A stretch of DNA of 12,302 bases from Acidobacteriota bacterium. Its GTDB lineage: Bacteria; Acidobacteriota; Terriglobia; UBA7540. Within the stretch, counting starts at the first letter, position 1, and every line of letters begins with the position of its first letter. Location: contig QHZK01000057.1 in the NCBI GenBank assembly GCA_003224635.1, forward strand, positions 1-12,302, written 5' to 3'. Positions 6,126 through 12,302 of the stretch are shown here, piece by piece. The notes under the pieces are model-generated. The model did not search any database. It worked only from the letters and a program-made list of their open reading frames with translations, and was not told where the DNA came from. The translations under genes and the position numbers were made by a program.

Positions 6126-7877
6126 TCAACCGGCTCCACCCTGGCGCACGGTGTACTCCCGGTTGATCGCAAGCGCTCTCAGTCGCTCGACACTTCCATC
6201 CAGCCAACGGATCTCCACCTGATCGATCACTGAAGCGCCGCCCAAACCGTAATGAACGCGCACGTCGCTCGAGGAGAGGTAGCTCCCGCCGCTGCGGACT
6301 TCATCGATCTGAGTGAGGCCGCCAGCCTTAACGCTGATCCTGGCTCCAATCGCGTCGCGATTGGTCTTCACTCCCACGAGCTTGAACCGCACCCATCCTC
6401 CCGTCGGTCGCCTGGCCGTGAGGTAAAGGAACGGTACCTGATCGATGTTGTTCACCACGATCGCCATCCTACCATCGTTGGCCAGATCACCAAACGCGGC
6501 CCCGCGGCTGCTGCGTGCTTCCGTGAAGCCACTTTCTTTGTCGCTGACCACGGCAAATCGCCCGTTGCGCAGGTTGCGAAAAAGCTGGTTCGCCTGCCGG
6601 TAGGAGTTTGTGATCCCTTCCACCTGCGGATAGATGTGACCGTTGGCGACCAAGAGTTCTTTCCAGCCGTCATTATCGAAATCGACGAAGCCGGCGCCCC
6701 ATCCCAATTGACTGTAGCTGGCGGCGCCCAAACCTGCCTGAAAGGTCACGTCTTCGAACTGGCCATGGTCGTTGTGGTAGAGCGTGTTGTAATCCTCGGA
6801 AAAGTTCGTGACCAGGAGATCCATCCAGCCGTCGTTGTCGTAATCGCCCACCGCGATCCCCATGGAAGACTGGGCCCGCCCGTCCGCGCTCACCGCGCAG
6901 CCGGCCTCGAAGCCGATTTCTTCAAAGGTTCCGTTGCCTTTGTTGCGCCAGAGGAAGTTCGGCACGGAATCGTTGGCCACGTACAGATCCGGCAGGCCGT
7001 CGTTGTCGAAATCGAGCCAGACCACCGCGAATCCGTAAGCACGATCCGTATCCCGAACGCCAACCTCTGCGCTGACCTCGCGAAACTTGCCGCCGCCCTC
7101 GTTGTGATAGAGAAGATCGGCCAGCCCCGGCAGACCTTGCGGCCCACAGGCAACGGGAATGTCATGGTAGCGGCAATAGGTGTCGGAACCCGGACGCGGA
7201 ATCCGCGCCCTGTCAAAGTCGACGTAGCGAGCCACGTAGAGATCGAGCCTGCCGTCCCTGTCGTAGTCTGCCCAGGCGCAGCCGGTGCTCCAGTTCCCGC
7301 CCTCCAGGCCGGCCTCCCTGGTGACGTTCGTAAACGTGCCATCGCCATTGTTGTGGAACAGAGCGTTCGCGCCGAAGTTTGTGATGAAAACATCGCGGTG
7401 GCCGTCGTTGTCGTAGTCGGCGACGGCCACACCCATTCCCCAACCTTCGTTGATCAGTCCGCTTTCCCGGGTCACGTCCGTGAAAGTTCCGTCGCCGTTG
7501 TTCCGAAACAGCCGGCTGGAAGCGCGCGGCAGGCGAGGGTTCTCCAGGACCTCGAAGGAAGAACCGTTCACCAGGAAGACGTCCAACAAGCCGTCGCCGT
7601 TATAGTCAAACAAGGCGACGCCGCTGCCCACGGTTTCGACCAAGTAGTCCTTGGCGGGCGAGCCACAGGTATCGTGAAAGGCCGCCAAGCCGGCCCGACG
7701 CGCCGCATCAACAAACCACGGCCCAGGAGCGAGCACGGGTTGCCCTTGCTTTCCGTCCCGAAACACCGGAATCACGAAGCACAGACCGCCCAACCCTTCT
7801 CTCAGGAAGTCGCGTCGGCCACAGGGTGAGCGTCTCGGTTGATTTTTTGGTCTCGAGTTTCGCCTCTCGCTTTTCAA
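6126..7877 (-). CDS. CRTAC1-family FG-GAP beta-propeller with C-terminal ASPIC/UnbV domain, Tat-exported
   Basis: The protein has 583 residues. A twin-arginine motif GRRDFLREGL (Arg21-Arg22) precedes a hydrophobic stretch (29-38), indicating Tat export in folded form. Seven calcium-loop motifs of the FG-GAP/VCBS type (DxDxDG) occur near residues 91, 154, 204, 289, 345, 399 and 464, the last degenerate (DLANDG); they alternate with NNGDGTFxDVT-like strands, fitting a seven-bladed propeller. Between blades 3 and 4 sits the insert YCRYHDIPVACGPQGLPG with Cys235 and Cys244, typical of CRTAC1 relatives. Residues about 493-578 are the ASPIC/UnbV domain (GARISV, EVRSGGSYLSSSD, VEIRWLDGS). The TTG start overlaps the stop of the upstream TPR gene as TTGA, implying translational coupling; no better start exists before the Tat motif. 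Molecular function of the family is unknown; a role in binding surface ligands or glycans is inference. Confidence 0.92.
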   Translation of the reverse strand: MKSERRNSRPKNQPRRSPCGRRDFLREGLGGLCFVIPVFRDGKQGQPVLAPGPWFVDAARRAGLAAFHDTCGSPAKDYLVETVGSGVALFDYNGDGLLDVFLVNGSSFEVLENPRLPRASSRLFRNNGDGTFTDVTRESGLINEGWGMGVAVADYDNDGHRDVFITNFGANALFHNNGDGTFTNVTREAGLEGGNWSTGCAWADYDRDGRLDLYVARYVDFDRARIPRPGSDTYCRYHDIPVACGPQGLPGLADLLYHNEGGGKFREVSAEVGVRDTDRAYGFAVVWLDFDNDGLPDLYVANDSVPNFLWRNKGNGTFEEIGFEAGCAVSADGRAQSSMGIAVGDYDNDGWMDLLVTNFSEDYNTLYHNDHGQFEDVTFQAGLGAASYSQLGWGAGFVDFDNDGWKELLVANGHIYPQVEGITNSYRQANQLFRNLRNGRFAVVSDKESGFTEARSSRGAAFGDLANDGRMAIVVNNIDQVPFLYLTARRPTGGWVRFKLVGVKTNRDAIGARISVKAGGLTQIDEVRSGGSYLSSSDVRVHYGLGGASVIDQVEIRWLDGSVERLRALAINREYTVRQGGAG

Positions 7878-9019
7878 TGTGGATTGGATCGCGGTGTTCC
7901 GGATGGAGTGCCTTGTAATCTCTTGAATGCCTGCTGCTCGCGCTCGGCGTCGGCGGACCGTCCCAGGTCACGATAGAGCTGAACCAGCAGAAAGCGGACA
8001 GCGGCGTTCTCGGGAGCGGCTTGCCGCGCGGGCTCGAGGGTGGAGACTGCTTCTTGTTTCTTGCCCTGTTGACGATAGGCCTTGGCCAAGGCTACGCGGG
8101 CCTCCACAAAATCCGGATTGGCGCCGAGGGCCCGCCGAAAGGCCGCGATGGAGTGCTCGGCTTCACCGTGCTTGCGGTATGCTTCTCCGATCTCGTACTC
8201 CGCCTCGGGATTGTTAGGGTTGATCTTCAGCTCTGCGTCCAGCTCGTCAAGCGCCTGCCGCCAGGCGTTCGGGTCTGTGGAGTGCTCGAGCATCAGCACA
8301 GCGAGGTGAAGATGCGCTCCTGGCAAAGCGGGATCGAGCTTGAGCGCCTGGCGATAGGCGTCGATTGCTCCCTGCCAGTTTCCCTCCGAAGCCGCGACTT
8401 CAGCCGTCACCTGGTAACCGCGAGGCGAATGCGGCGCGACTTGCATCAGCCGCAGGTAAACCTGCGACGATAACTTGGCGTATATCTGTCCCGCTTCGTA
8501 GAGAACGTCAACGTCATCGGGGTATTGCGCCAGAAGCTTTTGCGTCACCTGATCGGCTTCGGCCTGCTCGCCCCCCTCAAAAAGGCATCGCTGTAAGCTG
8601 AGGCCGAGAATACGGCGAAGTTTTACGTCCGAATTGGCAGAGAACTCCTGCCGCAGCCCGGGTAGCGCCCCTTCACAGCGATTGAGCGCGGCCAAACTCA
8701 ACGGCAGGAAGGTCTGGGGAATTTCGAGCGAAGAATTCTGCTTCAGCGCGAGCTGGAAGGCTTCTATGGCTTGGGCATACTTGCGGTCGGCGTAGTAAGC
8801 CAGGCCCAGGTTGGCACGCGCTTCGCTCAGGTTTGGGTCGGCTTCGAGGGCCCGGGACAAGTGTTCCTGCGCCGCGCTGAAGTTGCTCCGCTCGAGCGCG
8901 TCAATCCCCTGCCGGACCTCGGCTTGGACCGCGGGTGACGGCTGCTGGCCCTTGACGCCAGCGTGGAGCAGGAAGATGCCGCACAGGAGTACCTGATTTG
9001 GCCGCCCCATGCGCACCAT
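7874..9019 (-). CDS. secreted tetratricopeptide-repeat protein, first gene of the TPR-CRTAC1-TPR unit
   Basis: Starting at ATG 9019 (Met-Val-Arg-Met) the protein has 381 residues; ATG 9010 is an almost equal choice, and neither has a strong SD. Both give a signal peptide, GRPNQVLLCGIFLLHAGVKG, cut before QQPSP. The frame stays open to a TTG at 9091, but that codon lies in the loop of a terminator hairpin (9073-9100), so it is rejected. The rest is TPR-like: clear units include SEARANLGLAYYADRKYAQA, PGAHLHLAVLMLEHS, PEAEYEIGEAYRKHGEAEHS and VEARVALAKAYRQQGKKQEA, with a less regular middle part; about seven or eight units in all. The C-terminus is a short Pro/Ser/Thr tail. The stop overlaps the start of the propeller gene, so the two products are probably made in a fixed ratio and interact. 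No enzymatic domain is seen. Confidence 0.9.
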   Translation of the reverse strand: MVRMGRPNQVLLCGIFLLHAGVKGQQPSPAVQAEVRQGIDALERSNFSAAQEHLSRALEADPNLSEARANLGLAYYADRKYAQAIEAFQLALKQNSSLEIPQTFLPLSLAALNRCEGALPGLRQEFSANSDVKLRRILGLSLQRCLFEGGEQAEADQVTQKLLAQYPDDVDVLYEAGQIYAKLSSQVYLRLMQVAPHSPRGYQVTAEVAASEGNWQGAIDAYRQALKLDPALPGAHLHLAVLMLEHSTDPNAWRQALDELDAELKINPNNPEAEYEIGEAYRKHGEAEHSIAAFRRALGANPDFVEARVALAKAYRQQGKKQEAVSTLEPARQAAPENAAVRFLLVQLYRDLGRSADAEREQQAFKRLQGTPSGTPRSNPH

Positions 9020-9060
9020 TCTACCGTAGTGGTTTGCGGTTCCGCGCGAGTTTTGGGCCA

Positions 9061-9100
9061 GAAGAAGCAAAAGGGCTGGCGCCGTCCGCAACGCCAGCCC
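9061..9100 (-). terminator. Rho-independent terminator of the TonB-dependent receptor gene
   Basis: Read on the minus strand, a perfect 9-bp GC-rich stem GGGCTGGCG/CGCCAGCCC (9100-9092 with 9081-9073) with a 10-nt loop is followed at once by TTTTGCTTCTTC (9072-9061). This is the classic stem plus T-rich tract in the direction of the receptor transcript. It lies 115 bp after the receptor stop codon and 40-50 bp before the TPR gene start. Confidence 0.75.
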
Positions 9101-9106
9101 AAAGGC

Positions 9107-9195
9107 TAACTGATATTCAGTTATCAGTTATCAGTTCTCAGTCAAGCCGGTTTTACAGTCGGTTCTTACTGACAACTGACGACTGACAACTGACT
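9107..9195. repeat. paired heptamer arrays in inverted orientation
   Basis: Four TCAGTTA-type heptamers (9117-9144: TCAGTTA, TCAGTTA, TCAGTTC, TCAGTCA) face four ACTGACA-type heptamers (9168-9195: ACTGACA, ACTGACG, ACTGACA, ACTGACT) across a 23-bp spacer. The two arrays are reverse complements at 22 of 26 aligned positions, so the transcript could fold into a long hairpin. A further TAACTGA at 9107-9113 pairs perfectly with the first heptamer. Such short tandemly repeated heptamers are known from intergenic DNA of some bacteria, for example cyanobacteria; their role is unknown. Confidence 0.75.
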
Positions 9196-9215
9196 ACCGA
9201 AAATGAGCCACGAAA

Positions 9216-12200
9216 TCAGAAGTTCAGCTTCAATCCGAACTGAATCTCGCGGGGGTCATTAGCGCCGTTGATCTGTCCAAAATCGCCGTTGCCGAGACCG
9301 GTCGAAATCGAGTTGAACGAGGGGTGATTGAGGAAATTGAAGAACTCAGCCCTGAACTGATACTTCAGCCTCTCCGTGATCCCGCCATTCTTGTAAAGGG
9401 CGAAATCCCAGTTCCTCACGCCCGGCCCCCACACCGAGTTCCTTCCTGCGTTCCCAAATGTCCCTTTCGGCGCCTCAGCAAAACAGGAAGTGTTGAACCA
9501 CTGCTCGACACTCCGAGGAGCGTTATTCGGATCGCAGCCCGCCGCGCGCACGCCAAACTGGCCGAAGTCGGAATTCACTCCGGCCTCGTCGCCGGCGGCA
9601 TTTGTGATCGTGTTCGGTGTGCCGCTCTCTAAGGCAGCAACACCCGAAACTTCCCAGCCTCCCAAAACCCTACTGGCCAGATCATTGTGTCCCTTAAAGA
9701 AAGGAAGCTGGTAAACGTAGTTGAGGACGAGGATGTTGCGCCTTCCCCAGTCCGCCGGGCCGAAGTTGTACTTGATGTCATACGTGTTAATCGCATTGGC
9801 ATAGAGGTCGGAGCCGTAGTCAAACGTATTAGAGTAGGTGTAAGCGGCTCCGAACTGCAATCCCCTGTGCAGGCGCCGCTGGACGCTCACCTGGAGCGCA
9901 TCGTACCTCGAATTGGCGTCATTTAGACCTACCGTGAGCCCCCCAAGTCCTTGGTTCGGAAACAGGGCGGCCACCTGCACGCTTTGATTCTGGGGAAGGC
10001 CCTTGGTTCCCACCGGCAACTGGTTCAAGTCGGAATTGAGCACCAGGTGCCGGCCTCGCGTGCCGACGTAACCGACCTCCACCAAGGTATCCTGAGGGAG
10101 CAGGTGTTGAACGCTCAAAGTCCACTGATAGACGGCGGGGACCTTGGAAACCAGATCGCCGCCTGTGACCGGGATGGGGAGCTGCGGAAGCGTTGTTGAC
10201 GTGGGAAGGCACTTCCTGCTCGCGTCAAGCTGGCCGGCCGGGCAATCGGCCCTCCCCGTGTTTGCGCCACCGATCACCTCCGCCGCGAGTTGAAACGGAG
10301 AATTGCCGCCCATCAACGTGACATCACTGAGCGTGAAGTGATTGTAGAAGATTCCTGCTCCGCCGCGGATCGACGTGGTCCCTTTTCCGAACGGGTCCCA
10401 AGCGAATCCGAGGCGCGGCTGGAAGAGGTCATAATGCTTCTGGAAAATCTCCGGCGCCAGTCCCTTCTGCAAGCCGAAGTCGCGCAGCTCTTTGTTGATG
10501 GCATCGTAATTCGAGCTGGTAAGCTCCTGGCCGAACACTGCGAAGTGTCCGATGGCGTCCCGCGGTAATTGCTGGCAGGGAGCGGAAATTCCGTTATACG
10601 GGTTGCCTCCGGTCACGAAACCGGTGGCTGGGTCCACGGTTTGCTGAATCCCCGGAAGGGTCGAGTAATTCAAGGGATTGAAGCTAGAGAAATTGCACCA
10701 GCGGCTGTGGTAAGGTGGGAAGTAGTCCCAACGCAAGCCGCCCTGGATGGTAAGACGGGGAGTCACTTTCCAACTGTCCTGGGCGAAGAGCCCCTTCTGG
10801 GTGGAAACCCACGGCGTGTAATTCCGAAACCCCAGCTCGCTGTAAACGCCGAAGTTGCCCAGGAACGCATCGGCGAGCGGCGCGCCCGTGGTGGTGGCTA
10901 TGTTGGACCGATCAAAGGTGAACGTGCCGTTCAGGTTGTTCCCGATACCGCTCCCGGAGCCGGGAGTTACCCTGACCTGATCGCGGTCATTTTCGCCGTC
11001 CTGCTCGATCCAAAAGCCGGCCTTGAACACGTGATCGCCGTGAATCTTGGTCAGAATGTCCTGAAACACGAAGACCTTCCCCACGCTCCCGGAGGGGTAA
11101 GGCAGGCCGCTGATCGAGTCAAAGCCGTTAACGTTCACGGTGGGAATCTTCCCCGCGATGTCCTTGCTCGCATCACCGAAGACGTAAGGAAAATTGATTC
11201 CCAACGTGTCCCGTTTCAGTCCCGTCCCTCGGCTCAGATTGACGTGAACGATATCCTCGGTGGCGGTGAAGGCGAAATCGTTGAGCAGCGTCGGGCTGAA
11301 GCTGGTGGTGAGGTCCACGGTGGCGCCCCGCTCCGGAAACACGGGCGAGATCTGCAACAACTGGCTGCTTCCCGAAGTACCCCACGAGGGCAAGGCATCT
11401 TGCGTATAGTGGCGCAGCGTCACCGCGAGGTGCGACTTGATCTGGTCCATACTGTAGTCGACCTTGATGGTTTCCTTCCGGTCATTCGAGGGGCTTCCAA
11501 TCTCTTGCACAAAGTTGCTCCCCAAGGCGGCGTTGGTGGGCGCTGCCATCGCCTGCACGAACGCCGAGCCGTTCGGGCTGAACAGGTCAGGCGGAATCGT
11601 GTTGTTGGGAAACGGCTGCCCTGCCACCAAGCCGTCCACACCATTCAGATAGGGCGGGACCGTCGGGCAGGGAAGGCCGGCGGTGCAATAGTCGGAAAAG
11701 TTTCCTCGCCGCGCCAATGTGGTCGGAACCGTTGCCACCGTGGTACTCGAAGTGCGAATGCGGCTCCACTCCTGGGACCAGTAAAAGAAGAGCTTGTTCT
11801 TGTGGGGAATCACCGGACCGCCAAAGTCGTAGCCGAAATTGTTGAACTTCAGAACGCTGACCGTCGGGGAGAAGAAGTTGCGCGCATCCAGAGCGTCGTT
11901 CCGGAGAAACTCATAGGCTCCCCCGTGGTACTGCTGCGCGCCGGACTTCATTTGAATCAGAATCTGGCCGCCGGCGCCGCGGCTGTACTCGGGCATATAG
12001 CCGGTGGTCACGATGTTGATCTCCCCGATGGCATCGATGCTGGGCGCTGCTACCATCGCGCCGTTGGCACGCGTTCGGGTGGAGGGCGAGCCTTCAATCT
12101 GGACGTTATTGGAATCGCCCCGCAAGCCATTCACGTGCGTATCCTGGGTGGCAAACAGATTCATCCCCTGAAAGCTGTTGAAGGAAAATGCCTGCACGAC

Positions 12201-12302
12201 TCCGGGCTGGAGCGCCAAGAGCGTCGCAAAGTTTCGCCCATTAACGGGCATTTCCTCGATCTGCGTATCGTTGATGACGCGGGAGACTTTAGACTCCTCG
12301 GT
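9216..12302 (-). CDS. TonB-dependent receptor, Oar-like, 5' end outside the window
   Basis: An outer-membrane beta-barrel that imports large or scarce substrates using TonB energy. The visible part is 1028 residues. The frame is open to the window edge (TEESKVSRVINDTQIEE precedes the Met at 12251), so the internal Met is not the start. The missing N-terminus should hold the signal peptide and, in this family, a carboxypeptidase-regulatory-like domain. The plug domain begins at MPVNGRNFATLLALQPGV and continues with SNNVQIEG, INIVTTGYMPEYSRGAGG and the FGYDFGGPVIPHKNKLFFYW segment diagnostic of Acidobacteriota receptors. The barrel follows, and the protein ends in FGLKLNF with the C-terminal Phe needed for outer-membrane assembly. 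The gene is followed by heptamer repeats and a strong terminator, then by the TPR/propeller unit on the same strand. Substrate cannot be predicted; receptor paralogues are typically numerous in this phylum. Confidence 0.95.
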   Translation of the reverse strand, partial: TEESKVSRVINDTQIEEMPVNGRNFATLLALQPGVVQAFSFNSFQGMNLFATQDTHVNGLRGDSNNVQIEGSPSTRTRANGAMVAAPSIDAIGEINIVTTGYMPEYSRGAGGQILIQMKSGAQQYHGGAYEFLRNDALDARNFFSPTVSVLKFNNFGYDFGGPVIPHKNKLFFYWSQEWSRIRTSSTTVATVPTTLARRGNFSDYCTAGLPCPTVPPYLNGVDGLVAGQPFPNNTIPPDLFSPNGSAFVQAMAAPTNAALGSNFVQEIGSPSNDRKETIKVDYSMDQIKSHLAVTLRHYTQDALPSWGTSGSSQLLQISPVFPERGATVDLTTSFSPTLLNDFAFTATEDIVHVNLSRGTGLKRDTLGINFPYVFGDASKDIAGKIPTVNVNGFDSISGLPYPSGSVGKVFVFQDILTKIHGDHVFKAGFWIEQDGENDRDQVRVTPGSGSGIGNNLNGTFTFDRSNIATTTGAPLADAFLGNFGVYSELGFRNYTPWVSTQKGLFAQDSWKVTPRLTIQGGLRWDYFPPYHSRWCNFSSFNPLNYSTLPGIQQTVDPATGFVTGGNPYNGISAPCQQLPRDAIGHFAVFGQELTSSNYDAINKELRDFGLQKGLAPEIFQKHYDLFQPRLGFAWDPFGKGTTSIRGGAGIFYNHFTLSDVTLMGGNSPFQLAAEVIGGANTGRADCPAGQLDASRKCLPTSTTLPQLPIPVTGGDLVSKVPAVYQWTLSVQHLLPQDTLVEVGYVGTRGRHLVLNSDLNQLPVGTKGLPQNQSVQVAALFPNQGLGGLTVGLNDANSRYDALQVSVQRRLHRGLQFGAAYTYSNTFDYGSDLYANAINTYDIKYNFGPADWGRRNILVLNYVYQLPFFKGHNDLASRVLGGWEVSGVAALESGTPNTITNAAGDEAGVNSDFGQFGVRAAGCDPNNAPRSVEQWFNTSCFAEAPKGTFGNAGRNSVWGPGVRNWDFALYKNGGITERLKYQFRAEFFNFLNHPSFNSISTGLGNGDFGQINGANDPREIQFGLKLNF

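Noticed and set aside
6252..7829. Long plus-strand open frame (525 codons) opposite the propeller gene
   Set aside because: The VVVVEI/AVVV-type repeats are the reverse reading of the DxDxDG repeats. The minus-strand protein has clear domains and signals, so this is a shadow.
9020..9091. Upstream TTG start for the first TPR gene at 9091
   Set aside because: That codon is within the loop of an intrinsic terminator and would place a spurious leader before the signal peptide.

Overview
The window reads as a piece of an Acidobacteriota (Solibacter/Bryobacter-like) chromosome. This rests on high GC, a very large Oar-like TonB-dependent receptor, a CRTAC1-type FG-GAP/ASPIC-UnbV protein flanked by secreted tetratricopeptide (TPR) proteins, and short heptamer and palindromic intergenic repeats. 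No rRNA, tRNA, CRISPR array, transposase or phage gene was seen. The taxonomic call is inference from gene content.

Left part (1-3303, all genes on the minus strand): a complete glyA (serine hydroxymethyltransferase) with a good sigma70-type promoter, preceded by a 62-bp double-hairpin palindromic repeat. Upstream lies a CPA2-type cation:proton antiporter fused to a C-terminal PTS EIIA-type phosphoryl-acceptor domain. A short open frame at the left edge may be the start of a further gene downstream of glyA.

Middle part (3304-4682, plus strand): a 467-bp gene-poor divergent region, then an exported thioredoxin-fold protein whose CXXC has become CYNA. Next come a short TusA-like sulfur carrier with a TTG start and an abbreviated C-terminus, and directly after it an N-terminally truncated DsrE-like fragment in another frame. 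The last two look like the product of an internal deletion in a former tusA-dsrE pair.

Right part (4683-12302, minus strand; transcription runs right to left): a 5'-truncated TonB-dependent receptor of more than 1000 residues, then inverted heptamer arrays and a convincing intrinsic terminator. After that comes a compact three-gene unit: secreted TPR protein, Tat-exported seven-bladed FG-GAP propeller with ASPIC/UnbV domain (4-nt TTGA overlap), and a second secreted TPR protein with about 11 repeats (42-nt gap, TTG start with strong SD). I infer that these proteins work together at the cell envelope, with the receptor in the outer membrane, the propeller exported folded, and the TPR proteins as periplasmic or surface scaffolds. 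The substrate and mechanism cannot be read from the sequence. This cassette is the most interesting candidate for an under-described system here.
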